NCBI GenBank assembly: GCA_913061415.1 | Contig: CAJXUD010000001.1 | Coordinates: 534,505-598,504, forward strand | DNA from: an uncultured Oleispira sp. | Lineage (GTDB): Bacteria > Pseudomonadota > Gammaproteobacteria > Pseudomonadales > Oceanobacteraceae | Reading direction: 5' to 3' | Length of the DNA stretch: 64,000 nucleotides | In this document: piece by piece, positions 27,794-37,234 of the stretch | How positions within the stretch are numbered: the first letter of the stretch is position 1 | How the letters are laid out: every line of letters starts with the position of its first letter | The notes under the pieces: model-generated | What the model was told of the DNA's origin: nothing | Databases searched by the model: none | The model's input: the letters and a program-made list of their open reading frames with translations, nothing else | Program-made: the position numbers and the translations under genes

Positions 27794-28618
27794 TTAGGCT
27801 TCATTGCCTATCGTTATTGGGGCCAGCTCATCGTTGCCCCATTCGGCCCAAGAACCTGCGTAGGCCTTCATATTTCGGCCTAAAATTTTACCGACCAAAT
27901 ACGTAAAACCTGATCGGTGATGTGTTTGGCAATGTGTCGCAATTTCTTTGTCTTTGGTTAAACCCAAAGAATTTAATAATGCTTCAAACTCGGCTAAATC
28001 GTTAATGCGTAAACCTCGCTCAGCATCCATCCCTAAGGTCCATTCGTAATTCACCGCACCTGGAATATGACCACCACGAGCAGAAATTACTTTTTCGCCG
28101 GTATATTCTTTATTCGAGCGTGCATCCCAAATAGCAAAATCTTCACGGCCAATACGCTCCATGATCTGTTCTTTCGAAAGCTCAAAATCATGATTTAGCG
28201 TAGACACAGAATAGTCAGATTTAATACTTTCTTGCTGACCTTGCTCGGTGGCTAGACCTGCTTGCTGCCACGCATGGATGCCGCCATTAAGGTAGGAATA
28301 GTGGCTATGCCCCATCATATCCAATACCCAAATTAATCGGCCAGCCCAACCGCCACCTTCATCATCATAAGCAATCACATGCTTTTCAGGGGTAAGGCCA
28401 AGATTAGAAAAAACGCGACTTAGCTTGGCTAAATCGGGTAAGGCACCAGGGGTTGGTTTTTGACCCAGTTGAAGGTCTTTAAAATCCAAATGAACGGCGC
28501 CAGGAATGTGGGCACCCAAAAAGGTTTCTAGCTTACCCTGGTCGATAATCAGTAAGTTTTCATCACCCAAAAAAGACTGAAGTTCTTCTGGTTCGATTAA
28601 AAGAGAGTAAGTCGGCAT
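27794..28618 (-). CDS. rhdA: Thiosulfate sulfurtransferase (two-domain rhodanese)
   Basis: The 274-residue protein has two rhodanese domains. The second holds the active-site loop CQTHHRSG, the same as in Azotobacter RhdA; the first has no catalytic cysteine. WDARSNKEYTGEKV lies at the start of the active domain. It transfers sulfane sulfur, for example from thiosulfate to cyanide or other acceptors. The order psd-rhdA-HDOD-motAB follows Pseudomonas. Confidence 0.9.
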   Translation of the reverse strand: MPTYSLLIEPEELQSFLGDENLLIIDQGKLETFLGAHIPGAVHLDFKDLQLGQKPTPGALPDLAKLSRVFSNLGLTPEKHVIAYDDEGGGWAGRLIWVLDMMGHSHYSYLNGGIHAWQQAGLATEQGQQESIKSDYSVSTLNHDFELSKEQIMERIGREDFAIWDARSNKEYTGEKVISARGGHIPGAVNYEWTLGMDAERGLRINDLAEFEALLNSLGLTKDKEIATHCQTHHRSGFTYLVGKILGRNMKAYAGSWAEWGNDELAPITIGNEA

Positions 28619-28737
28619 GGTGCCATCCGTAGATAGTATTCAATATTGACCTGCATTGTACTATCGGTATTTGCACTCTGGCAAATAACGCTTATCAGAC
28701 ACGCGGCCAATTCATTTTAAGTGCTCATTTTACGTGC

Positions 28738-30417
28738 TTATTTTTGCGATTTTATCTTGGCTTCCCTTTGCGTTGCCTGAGCCAGTTTGGTCAAACTCTT
28801 ACCCGCGGTTAAACAGAGGTATTTAAATTCATTATATTCAGACAGCTGCATGGGAGGGTCATAAGGAGGCGGGCCAATGTCGGCAAAGACAATCCCGACA
28901 GGGCGGTTATTTGAGAACAATGACATCATCATAAACTGCTCAGGAAAAACACTTTGTTGTGCCAGAGGAATTCCGCGCAGCATTTTTTCTCTATTTTCTA
29001 AGGTAATCATCAAGCTAGCAGGCTTCTCTAGCATTCGTTTGAATATGTGTACTTTTTCTAGACTAATCGCAAAGTGGCACAGTGGGTTTGTTTCGGCGAG
29101 CCCTTTTTGATAATAGATTTTTGCCGCGGTGCCGGTTTTATTCTGCACCATGATATAAGCGTGTTTAAGCCCGATTCCTTGGGTGATGCCTTTTAAAATA
29201 GAGCGCATTAAGTGATGCAAATCGCCAAAAGTTTCAGGGGCTTCGTCTAATTGTTTTAACAGACGCTTGAGGAAAGTACGGTCAATTTCACGCTCTCCGG
29301 CCGCATCAATTTCTACGCTGTCTTTCGTACTGACGCACTCACTCTCGGGGGCTTTTTCTTGTACCGGTACCGATTCACTACTCTTTGGTTTTTGTACTGT
29401 CTCCGTCGCGGCGGTTTTATCACACAGATAAACATGACCTTTAGGCACAGCAGTATGAGTTGGGGCTAATAATGTCGAAACTGCGGTTAAGCGACGACCT
29501 TGTTGAGCCATCTGCAGAATAATCTTCAGTACGTCGTGATGAACCTTTTCACTATCAGAGTTAAGAAAGTGAGCGCTTAAGGCAACCCAGCGCTTTGTCT
29601 TATAGCGATATACCCCTGTTTGATACTGGCTAGCCAAAGCATTGGCGATATAAATAAGTAATTCAGGTTGCTGGCATTGATGCTTAAGTGCTCGATGACC
29701 TTCAATGCTAGTCAGTTTTTCTAAGCGCAGCGCTCGCCAGTCTTCAGCATTAGGCCAGCACTCTTGCTGCCATAGCGATTGGCAGGCATGAGGCAATGCT
29801 AGTGATGTAGCCAGTTTTTGCCACGATAACAGCTTAGAATTCGTCATTTCACCAAAACTGGTACTCAAAGCAGGCATTAAATCTTTGCCTTGGCTCATTT
29901 GATTGGAAAATTCTTGCGTCGCACTGACGTGTTGTAACTGCCAAGCCCATAACGGTGCTGAGGCTAACATCGCTGACCACTGAGCCTGATGGCGACTGAG
30001 CCCTGGCTTAGAATCTGCCCACTCGGCGGCAATTCGACCCGCTAATACAGCGGTATGTAACATGCCCATGTAGTTACGTTCGGAGCGGTTTTTAGGTGAA
30101 AAATCCAAGGCTGGAAGCTGTTTAACGATGTTAACAACTTCTTCCATCCCTAATAGCGAGATGCAGCCCGTCGCGGTATTTATCTGGTCTAAACTTGATG
30201 GATTACGTTCTTTTATATGCAGCAGTAGATGCAGACAGATAGCAGGGTCCTGCTCAGCAATTCCGGCTAAGCCATCAAAGCTCAAGCTGGCTTTGGTCAT
30301 TAACTGGCGAAATGCTTTACGAGTGCTCGGCAGTAACGGAAATTGTTGGAATTTCAGTATGTTTTGCCAATCATCACTATCAGGCATTTTATATGTCTTA
30401 CTTGTATTTAGTGTCAT
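28738..30417 (-). CDS. HDOD-domain signalling protein
   Basis: The first 230 residues fit an HDOD domain (LPSTRKAFRQLMTK, EQDPAICLHLLLHI, TGCISLLGMEEVVNIV), a non-catalytic relative of HD phosphohydrolases found in regulatory proteins. A low-complexity linker (residues about 320-370) leads to a C-terminal domain of some 170 residues that resembles a GAF-like sensor (LLKQLDEAPETFGDLHHLMR, AYIMVQNKTGTAAKIYYQKG). A homologue lies beside motAB in Pseudomonas, and it is divergent from motA here. The ligand is unknown. Confidence 0.75.
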   Translation of the reverse strand: MTLNTSKTYKMPDSDDWQNILKFQQFPLLPSTRKAFRQLMTKASLSFDGLAGIAEQDPAICLHLLLHIKERNPSSLDQINTATGCISLLGMEEVVNIVKQLPALDFSPKNRSERNYMGMLHTAVLAGRIAAEWADSKPGLSRHQAQWSAMLASAPLWAWQLQHVSATQEFSNQMSQGKDLMPALSTSFGEMTNSKLLSWQKLATSLALPHACQSLWQQECWPNAEDWRALRLEKLTSIEGHRALKHQCQQPELLIYIANALASQYQTGVYRYKTKRWVALSAHFLNSDSEKVHHDVLKIILQMAQQGRRLTAVSTLLAPTHTAVPKGHVYLCDKTAATETVQKPKSSESVPVQEKAPESECVSTKDSVEIDAAGEREIDRTFLKRLLKQLDEAPETFGDLHHLMRSILKGITQGIGLKHAYIMVQNKTGTAAKIYYQKGLAETNPLCHFAISLEKVHIFKRMLEKPASLMITLENREKMLRGIPLAQQSVFPEQFMMMSLFSNNRPVGIVFADIGPPPYDPPMQLSEYNEFKYLCLTAGKSLTKLAQATQREAKIKSQK

Positions 30418-30564
30418 CTGTATATTTGAGAAAACTCTAAACGTAACCTTTACTTACTATAGTCAGTTTCTTCGAAGCTGCTTATTTTCCTAACAAGACT
30501 TTTATAACTTATTGAGATCGTGCAATAAGACTTAGCCTTTGTTGATTAACCTGGAATGGTTTAG

Positions 30565-31416
30565 ATGCTGTTTATAATCGGAATAATTATTGTATTTGGT
30601 AGCGTTGGTTGGGGCTTTGTTATGTCTCATGGCCAGTTGGCAGCGCTGTGGCAGCCATTTGAGGTGGTTATTATTATTGGTGCCGCAGTAGGCGCCTATC
30701 TCATATCCAACCCATTTCACCTGATTATTGATTCGCTGAAGTTAGTGCCTCAAGTGGTTATGGGCTCAAAAGTGAATAAAGCAATGTGTCTCGATGTGCT
30801 GCACTTAATCTACGATATTCTTAATAAGTCGCGCCGTGAAGGTATGATGTCGATAGAAGAAGATGTAGAAAACCCTCAGTCCAGTGCTATTTTTGCGCGT
30901 TATCCAACCATCTTAGAAAACGATACCTTGGCACGTTTTATTGCCGATTACTTTCGCATCATCTCCGCAGGTAACTTAGCATCTCATGAACTAGAAGCGC
31001 TAATGGATCAAGAGATAGAATCACGCCTGCATGAGCTAGAACAACCCGGTGCAGCCTTAGGTAAAGTCGCTGATGCATTACCAGGCTTTGGTATTGTGGC
31101 GGCGGTATTAGGCATCGTGATTACCATGGCTTCTATCGGAGGCGATCCTGCTGTTATTGGTCAGCACGTCGCGGCCGCGCTGGTGGGTACGTTTATGGGG
31201 GTATTATTAGCGTACGGATTAGTCGGGCCGATCAGCGTTCGTATGAGACATATTGCGGAGGATGAAATTCGTCTCTATGAAGCAGCCAAAGCGTCGATTA
31301 TTGCATCAATGAATGGACTAGCCCCTCAGCTTGCGATTGAATTTGGGCGTAAATCGTTATTCAGCCATGACCGCCCAACGTTTAATGAACTCGATAGCAA
31401 GGTTCGTGGGCGCTAA
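30565..31416 (+). CDS. motA: Flagellar motor stator protein MotA
   Basis: The 283-residue protein has four membrane segments and the MotA blocks VGWGFVMSHGQLAALWQP, RREGMMSIEEDVENP in the cytoplasmic loop that meets FliG, and ALPGFGIVAAVLGIVITM with the conserved proline. With MotB it forms the proton channel driving flagellar rotation. It is followed by motB after 28 bases, and no other flagellar genes are near, as in Pseudomonas. Confidence 0.95.
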   Translation: MLFIIGIIIVFGSVGWGFVMSHGQLAALWQPFEVVIIIGAAVGAYLISNPFHLIIDSLKLVPQVVMGSKVNKAMCLDVLHLIYDILNKSRREGMMSIEEDVENPQSSAIFARYPTILENDTLARFIADYFRIISAGNLASHELEALMDQEIESRLHELEQPGAALGKVADALPGFGIVAAVLGIVITMASIGGDPAVIGQHVAAALVGTFMGVLLAYGLVGPISVRMRHIAEDEIRLYEAAKASIIASMNGLAPQLAIEFGRKSLFSHDRPTFNELDSKVRGR

Positions 31417-31444
31417 AGATGATGAGAGTTAATACGAGGCTGCC

Positions 31445-32482
31445 ATGGAGAATCTAGGCCAAAGTACCATCATTATTAAGCGCGTAAAAAAAGGTCGCCA
31501 TGAAGATCATGGGGGCGCTTGGAAAGTCGCTATGGCTGACTTTGCGATTGCTATGATGGCTTTATTTATCGTGCTCTGGTTAACCAACTCTTCCAATGAG
31601 GAAGAGCGCGAAGCGATTGCTGGCTACTTTCAAGATCCTTTAGCGTATGAAGAAGGTAAGCGCAGCCCTAGCCCTTACGTAATCGATTTGGGTGGAAGTC
31701 CTAGCCTAGCCGAAAACACAGCGATCTCTGAAACCATTGATCCTGATAAAATCTTACAGGCTGACGAAATTGAAAGTATGGCCGAAGCAATAGAACGCCG
31801 CCGTTTAGAACAATTAAAAGCAGAGATTGAAGCTAAAATTGACGCCAGCCCAACCCTAAGCCCTTTCAAAAATCAGATGACGATCGAACTCACAACAGAA
31901 GGTTTGCGTATTCAAATCGTAGATCAAACAAAGCGGCCTATGTTCAATGCGGGTAGTGCGGTATTGAAATATTACAGTGAAGACATTCTGTATGAACTAG
32001 CCCCAATGTTAATGACAGTAGAAAACAAGCTGTCTATTACCGGCCATACCGACTCCGATGCGTACTATGAGAATAATCCAGAAGATGATGTGAATTGGGA
32101 ATTGTCCGCAAGTCGGGCAGACGCGGCGCGACGAGCATTAATGGAAGCTGGGGTCGAGAAATCACAGATTGCACAAATATTAGGAATGGGCGATACCGCT
32201 CCATTGGACATTAACCATCCTGAAAGCGATATTAATCGACGGATAGCGATTGTATTGCTGAACAAAAGATCTCAAGCAAGTATTGAATCGCGCAAAGGAA
32301 CGACGGACCCCAACATTCAGTTTATCAACAATAGCGAAACAGAGGCTGAAAGCACAACTAATGATACGCGAGAACCCGTAATCAATTCGTCGGACTCACT
32401 CATTAACGATTTAAACAATGACCGAGAACGGCTGGATAATAGCTACGATACGCCACCCAACGAATCTGAAAGCTTCTGGTAG
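31445..32482 (+). CDS. motB: Flagellar motor stator protein MotB
   Basis: The 345-residue protein has one N-terminal membrane helix with the proton-carrying aspartate (AMADFAIAMMALFIVLWL), a plug/linker region, and a C-terminal OmpA-like peptidoglycan-binding domain (ITGHTDSDAYYENNPEDD, WELSASRADAARRALMEAG). It anchors the stator to the wall. The last 60 residues are polar and probably disordered. Confidence 0.95.
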   Translation: MENLGQSTIIIKRVKKGRHEDHGGAWKVAMADFAIAMMALFIVLWLTNSSNEEEREAIAGYFQDPLAYEEGKRSPSPYVIDLGGSPSLAENTAISETIDPDKILQADEIESMAEAIERRRLEQLKAEIEAKIDASPTLSPFKNQMTIELTTEGLRIQIVDQTKRPMFNAGSAVLKYYSEDILYELAPMLMTVENKLSITGHTDSDAYYENNPEDDVNWELSASRADAARRALMEAGVEKSQIAQILGMGDTAPLDINHPESDINRRIAIVLLNKRSQASIESRKGTTDPNIQFINNSETEAESTTNDTREPVINSSDSLINDLNNDRERLDNSYDTPPNESESFW

Positions 32483-32553
32483 TAGACTGATATTGATGAG
32501 AATAGCGGTCGTATTCATTTAAACAGAAGTGAAAATGTGAATCACAGATAAAA

Positions 32554-32585
32554 AAATAGACTTCAATTGAAGTCTATTTTTGATT
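32554..32585. terminator. Bidirectional terminator between motB and rsgA
   Basis: AAAAATAGACTTCA and TGAAGTCTATTTTT form a near-perfect palindrome with A- and T-runs on both sides, ending convergent transcripts from either direction. Confidence 0.85.
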
Positions 32586-32621
32586 TTTACAGGCTAATAA
32601 TTTTGACAGTTTAAAGCGTAA

Positions 32622-33668
32622 TCAAAACCCTTTATCAAACTCACCCAGAGTCGACAAAATACGTTTATAACTATCAAAACGTAACTGACTGATTTTACCT
32701 TCTTCTAAACTCTCACGAATCGCGCACTTAGGCTCTAGCTCATGCTGGCAATCACGGAATTTGCAGTGGCCAATCATATCGCGCAATTCTTTAAAGCCGT
32801 ACAGCACATCATCGGGATCCATGTGCCACAAACCGAATTCACGGATTCCTGGAGAATCGATTAAGTCACCGCCTGCAGGGAAGTGATATAAGCGCGCCGT
32901 AGTGGTGGTATGGCGGCCTTTCTTACTCGCGACCGATAAAGGCCCCACTTTCAGTTCTTGCTTGGGTAGCAGTACTTGGATCAAGCTGGATTTACCCACA
33001 CCCGACTGCCCAACAAAGACACTGATACGACCATTAAGCTTTTGCTTCAGTTCTTCTAGGCCATCTTCTTGTTTGATCGACAAGGTCATCGTTTGATAAC
33101 CCAACTTCTCATAATCTACCAACATGTTGCGCATGTAAGGGCCAGACTTCTCATCGAGCAAATCGGTTTTATTCAATAGAATAATCGGTTCGATGTTGCA
33201 GTTTTCGGCCGCGACTAAGTAGCGGTCAATCAAGTTTGGGTGAACCACCGGTTCGCACGCCACTACCAGCACGATAAAATCGATATTGGCGGCAACGGGT
33301 TTAATTTCGTTATACGGGTTTGGACGCGACAGTTCGCTTTCTCGTGGCAGAATAGAAACCACTACCCCAAGCTCATTCTTGTCCATACGGTAGATAACTT
33401 TATCACCGGTGACAAGAGAGCCGAGGTTTGCTCGCATATGACATCGACGAGTATCATCAAAGATGCCTTTCTCGATGCTATCTAAGGATTCGACTTCTAC
33501 TTGCGTGCCAAAGTGAGCGATGATCATCCCCTGTAATTCGGGGCCTAAATCATTGCCTGAAAGCTGCTCAGTGATGTCTGATTCTTTACGAGTCGCACGG
33601 TCGGTACGTTCTTGTTGAATCTTTTCGATACGCCATTGCTGACGTTTATTTAATTTTCTTTTAGCCAT
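32622..33668 (-). CDS. rsgA: Ribosome small-subunit-dependent GTPase RsgA
   Basis: The 348-residue protein is a circularly permuted GTPase, with the G4 motif NKTD ahead of G1 GQSGVGKSS and G3 DSPGIREFG. It has an N-terminal OB fold and a C-terminal zinc knuckle ([15 protein letters not shown]). It helps mature the 30S subunit. I start it at the ATG at 33668 ([13 protein letters not shown]), the usual beginning of the family; the frame could be extended to a TTG at 33704, but that adds unrelated residues. It is divergent from orn, as in E. coli. Confidence 0.95.
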   Translation of the reverse strand: MAKRKLNKRQQWRIEKIQQERTDRATRKESDITEQLSGNDLGPELQGMIIAHFGTQVEVESLDSIEKGIFDDTRRCHMRANLGSLVTGDKVIYRMDKNELGVVVSILPRESELSRPNPYNEIKPVAANIDFIVLVVACEPVVHPNLIDRYLVAAENCNIEPIILLNKTDLLDEKSGPYMRNMLVDYEKLGYQTMTLSIKQEDGLEELKQKLNGRISVFVGQSGVGKSSLIQVLLPKQELKVGPLSVASKKGRHTTTTARLYHFPAGGDLIDSPGIREFGLWHMDPDDVLYGFKELRDMIGHCKFRDCQHELEPKCAIRESLEEGKISQLRFDSYKRILSTLGEFDKGF

Positions 33669-33743
33669 AACCGCTATTGTCGTTGTTGGCCGCGACGGAC
33701 GCAAGTTGCTAAACTACATTCATTGATTAGGAGCGATAAAAAA

Positions 33744-34286
33744 ATGAGCAGAACAGATACCTTAGTCTGGATGGACCTTGAGATGACAGGGCTTGATCCT
33801 GAAGATAATGTGATCATCGAAATAGCCACTATTATTACCGACGATCAATTAAATATCGTCGCCGAAGGCCCCGTGATTGCTGTACATCAGCCAGATTTTG
33901 AACTGGATAAGATGGACGACTGGAACGTTAAAACCCATAACGGATCAGGCTTGGTTGAACGTGTTAAAAGCAGCACAGTAAGCATGGCTGAAGCAGAAAA
34001 GCAGACAATAGAATTTATTGCTCAGCACGTAAAAAAAGGCCATTCACCACTATGTGGCAACAGTATTCATCAAGATCGCCGCTTTTTAGTGAAACAAATG
34101 CCACTGCTTGAAGAATTTGTTCATTATCGCAATATTGATGTCAGCACCTTAAAAGAGCTGGCGAAGCGTTGGAAACCTTCCATCTTGCCTGGTTTCAAAA
34201 AGAGCGGATCGCATAAAGCATTAGACGATATTTTAGAGTCGATTGCTGAAATGAAATATTACCGTGAGCACTTTTTAGCCGAATAG
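33744..34286 (+). CDS. orn: Oligoribonuclease
   Basis: The 180-residue protein is a DEDDh exonuclease ([20 protein letters not shown], then [11 protein letters not shown] and [11 protein letters not shown]). It degrades 2-5 nt RNAs and the pGpG from cyclic-di-GMP turnover. The start is the ATG at 33744, with TTAGGAGCG 10-16 bases upstream; an in-frame TTG at 33723 lies before this ribosome binding site and is rejected. Confidence 0.96.
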   Translation: MSRTDTLVWMDLEMTGLDPEDNVIIEIATIITDDQLNIVAEGPVIAVHQPDFELDKMDDWNVKTHNGSGLVERVKSSTVSMAEAEKQTIEFIAQHVKKGHSPLCGNSIHQDRRFLVKQMPLLEEFVHYRNIDVSTLKELAKRWKPSILPGFKKSGSHKALDDILESIAEMKYYREHFLAE

Positions 34287-34360
34287 GCTGTGATTGAGAT
34301 ATACGGCGAGTAATGCCAAAGCCCTTCAATAGACTGAGGGGCTATTTGCTCAACGCGGGA

Positions 34361-34900
34361 TTAGACCGCTAACATCTTATCCAGCAATTCAGTCACATTA
34401 TCGCTGTGTAGTAATAAATCTTTATCCGTTGGCAAGACAAAACCTTCTGCTTCTGAATGCGCGAGCATGGCAAGCATAGGGTCAAAGTAGTGATTCACAT
34501 TTAACAGTGCGCAAGGCTTATCGTGAATCTTCAATTTCTTCCAAGTATAAACCTCAAAGAATTCTTCAAATGTGCCTAAGCCCCCAGGGCAGGTAATAAA
34601 GCCGTCGGCCAATTCAGCCATCATGGCTTTGCGTTCATGCATCGTTTCGGTGACATGCAGCTCGGGTAAGCCAGTATGAAATATTTCTTTATCGTGTAAG
34701 GTTTTAACCGTTACACCAATCACATGGCCACCGGCTTCCATTACGCTATCGGCAAGCAATTTCATTAGGCCCGTGTTTGATCCGCCATAAACACAGGTAA
34801 TGTTACGCTGCGCTAATTCAGTGCCTAGCTGTTGAATGGTTTCGGCATAAATAGGATGGCAGCCCATCTTGGCTCCCAGAAAGACACAAATAGATTTCAT
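34361..34900 (-). CDS. LOG family protein (TIGR00730 nucleotide phosphoribohydrolase)
   Basis: The 179-residue protein shows the LOG signatures CVYGGSNTGLMKLLAD, MHERKAMMAELADGFITCPG and GGLGTFEEFFEVYTW (the PGGxGTxxE motif). Plant LOG enzymes release cytokinin bases from riboside monophosphates; bacterial homologues cleave AMP or similar nucleotides. It is likely cytoplasmic. Confidence 0.88.
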   Translation of the reverse strand: MKSICVFLGAKMGCHPIYAETIQQLGTELAQRNITCVYGGSNTGLMKLLADSVMEAGGHVIGVTVKTLHDKEIFHTGLPELHVTETMHERKAMMAELADGFITCPGGLGTFEEFFEVYTWKKLKIHDKPCALLNVNHYFDPMLAMLAHSEAEGFVLPTDKDLLLHSDNVTELLDKMLAV

Positions 34901-34921
34901 CGTGATAACCGTACAGATTGT

Positions 34922-35785
34922 TTAAGATTTTGGCATGCAGCAGCGTTTGTATTTTTCGCCACTGCCACAAGGGCAAGGGCGATTTTTACGCGGTGCGATA
35001 TCGGCCTTTAATTCAGCCAAGTTTTGCTTATAAAATTCACTAAGGTATTGATACAATTCTGGGTGCTTCTTTTGCAACATCTTTGGACGCTCAAAAAAGT
35101 ACTCTGAAGATACCGCAAAAAACTCAGCACTATTGGTCGCCGCGTAATCGTTAATATTACTTTGGCCCTTTTCTACTTGGTTGATTTTATGGTGAACAAA
35201 CTCAAACCAAGGTGCTAAATATTCATATTGGGTAACGCGCTCAGGAAATCCATCACATTGCCCATCGGCCATATCAATTAAGTGCACAAACTCATGAATA
35301 CCGACATTTTGTTTGTCGCGGCCATTTTGAAATCCACGATGCAAATCAGGTTTACTTAACACCATTTTACCCGACATAACGCCGGTGCCGACCATGCCGC
35401 TAATACGAGAATCCGGTAAGCCATATTGGTACTCTTCATTAAAACGAGCAGGCAATAAAATAACGGTTTCGACATTAAAATAATGCCAATCTGGGAATCC
35501 CCAAACTGGGATGATTGCACTAGCAGCGACTAATAATCTGTCGTTATCATCAACCGTTACGTCTTGGCTTCCTTCGACACGTGTTGTTTCTAAAAATAAT
35601 ATGCAGCGTTGCTCAAAACACAGCTGGTCTTGTGCTGATAAATTGCGATAAAAACTGACAGACTGTTTTAAAAAAGCACTCCATTGAGGTTGCCAGTTTT
35701 TGCTGTGAACCTCATGGGCCGACATCGTGGTTGGTCTAAATATGTTGGCAAAGAAATTCTTGATACTATTTAAAATTGTAAACAT
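34922..35785 (-). CDS. MtfA-like zinc peptidase fused to a C-terminal SEC-C motif
   Basis: The 287-residue protein has the MtfA (DUF980) region with the metallopeptidase motif HEFVHLID (about residue 160) and a downstream glutamate in AATNSAEFFAVSSEYFFERP. The last 25 residues are a SEC-C zinc knuckle (RPCPCGSGEKYKRCC), as on the tail of SecA. In E. coli MtfA interacts with the Mlc repressor and controls glucose PTS. The SEC-C addition is not part of E. coli MtfA. It follows argA on the same strand with a 30-base gap. Confidence 0.82.
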   Translation of the reverse strand: MFTILNSIKNFFANIFRPTTMSAHEVHSKNWQPQWSAFLKQSVSFYRNLSAQDQLCFEQRCILFLETTRVEGSQDVTVDDNDRLLVAASAIIPVWGFPDWHYFNVETVILLPARFNEEYQYGLPDSRISGMVGTGVMSGKMVLSKPDLHRGFQNGRDKQNVGIHEFVHLIDMADGQCDGFPERVTQYEYLAPWFEFVHHKINQVEKGQSNINDYAATNSAEFFAVSSEYFFERPKMLQKKHPELYQYLSEFYKQNLAELKADIAPRKNRPCPCGSGEKYKRCCMPKS

Positions 35786-35815
35786 GAGTGCTGGTAACGT
35801 CCTTGTTTTGACTCT

Positions 35816-37123
35816 TTATGTCAGCTCTTTAATAAAGATCTTTGAGTTTCTCTGAAAGTTATACATCGACTGCCGTTCTTGAGGCAGTGCAGAAATATCC
35901 GTTTCAATAAAACCACGCTCAATAAACCAATGAGCTGTGCGTGTTGTTAAAACAAAAATGCGATGAATATTATTCGCTTTTGCTTGCGCGCTAATGGCAC
36001 TTAATAAACGATCACCTCGTTGCCCAGAACGGTATTCTGCTCTCACCGCAACGCAGGCAAGTTCTGCCAAATCTGTTGAATACGGATAAATAGCAGCGCA
36101 CGCGATGACCATGCCATCAAGCTCGATGACTTTAAAACGATGAATCTCAGTTTCTAAAACCTCACGCGAGCGGCGTACTAAAATGCCTTGTTCTTCGAGA
36201 GGTCTTAATAATTCTAAAATGCCTGCCACATCTTCGGTATTGGCTTGGCGTAATAATTCATAATCATCGGCCGTAATAAGCGTGCCAGCACCTTCGTGAG
36301 TGAATAGCTCTTGCAGTAACGCGCCATCAATTTTGTAGCTTAATAAGTGGGCGCGATTAATCCCGGCTTTTACTGCGGTTAACGATGCTTGAGCGTGCAT
36401 TTCATGTTCGCCCGACAAGTCATCAATCAGTGTGGTTAATTCTGCAGTCGTTATTTGTGAAATAACCGCTGCGGTTTCGTCCGCCGAAGGTAAGCCTTCA
36501 TCTTCGCCCATTAAAATTAATTTCTCGGCGCTTAAAGCAATCGCCGTTTGTGTGGCGACATCTTCAGCGGCCAAGTTAAACATCTCGCCACTTGGGGAAT
36601 AACCACAGCTGGATAATAAAACGATGTTGCCTTGATCAAGTTGTTGGTTAATCGCTTGCTTGTCGATACGACGAACTTCACCGGTATGCTGAAAATCAAT
36701 ACCGTCGATCACGCCTTTCGGTTTAGCCGTTACAAAATTGCCACTCACCACACGAATGCGAGCACCGTGCATGGGAGTATTCGGTAAACCAACAGAAAGA
36801 CGGGCTTCAATATCTGATTTCACAATACCAATAGCAGCGCGCACAGCATTGAGGGCAGGCTGGTCGGTAATGCGTAAGTCGGCATGAAAGCGGCTGGTAA
36901 TATTCAGTACATTCAACGCTTGGTCAATTTGCGGACGTGCGCCATGAACAATGACTAAACGCACACCTAAGCTATTGAGCAAGGCAATGTCTTGTACAAT
37001 GTTGGCGAAGTTATCATCGGCAATGGCATCACCTTCTAACATCAGCACAAAGGTTTTTCCTCGGTGAGCATTGATGTAGGGTGAAGAGTGTCTAAACCAT
37101 TTAACGTACTGGCTATTATCCAT
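35816..37123 (-). CDS. argA: Amino-acid N-acetyltransferase (N-acetylglutamate synthase)
   Basis: The 435-residue protein joins an amino-acid-kinase-like domain (KTFVLMLEGDAIADDNFA, RLVIVHGARPQIDQAL) with a C-terminal GNAT domain (LACVAVRAEYRSGQRGDRLL). This is the classical ArgA layout. It acetylates glutamate in the first step of arginine synthesis, usually feedback-inhibited by arginine. argE lies upstream on the same strand. Confidence 0.95.
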   Translation of the reverse strand: MDNSQYVKWFRHSSPYINAHRGKTFVLMLEGDAIADDNFANIVQDIALLNSLGVRLVIVHGARPQIDQALNVLNITSRFHADLRITDQPALNAVRAAIGIVKSDIEARLSVGLPNTPMHGARIRVVSGNFVTAKPKGVIDGIDFQHTGEVRRIDKQAINQQLDQGNIVLLSSCGYSPSGEMFNLAAEDVATQTAIALSAEKLILMGEDEGLPSADETAAVISQITTAELTTLIDDLSGEHEMHAQASLTAVKAGINRAHLLSYKIDGALLQELFTHEGAGTLITADDYELLRQANTEDVAGILELLRPLEEQGILVRRSREVLETEIHRFKVIELDGMVIACAAIYPYSTDLAELACVAVRAEYRSGQRGDRLLSAISAQAKANNIHRIFVLTTRTAHWFIERGFIETDISALPQERQSMYNFQRNSKIFIKELT

Positions 37124-37234
37124 GTTTATCTATCAATATAGGTCGGAGTATTCAGGTTAATCAACATAGCACAAAGTCACATTGTCATTAAGTTGAGATT
37201 AATAAAAGCGCACAATTAAACCAACATGGTCGTC

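Noticed and set aside
33669..33704. Twelve-codon N-terminal extension of rsgA from a TTG
   Set aside because: The ATG at 33668 gives the normal family N-terminus; the extension lies in the divergent promoter region with orn.
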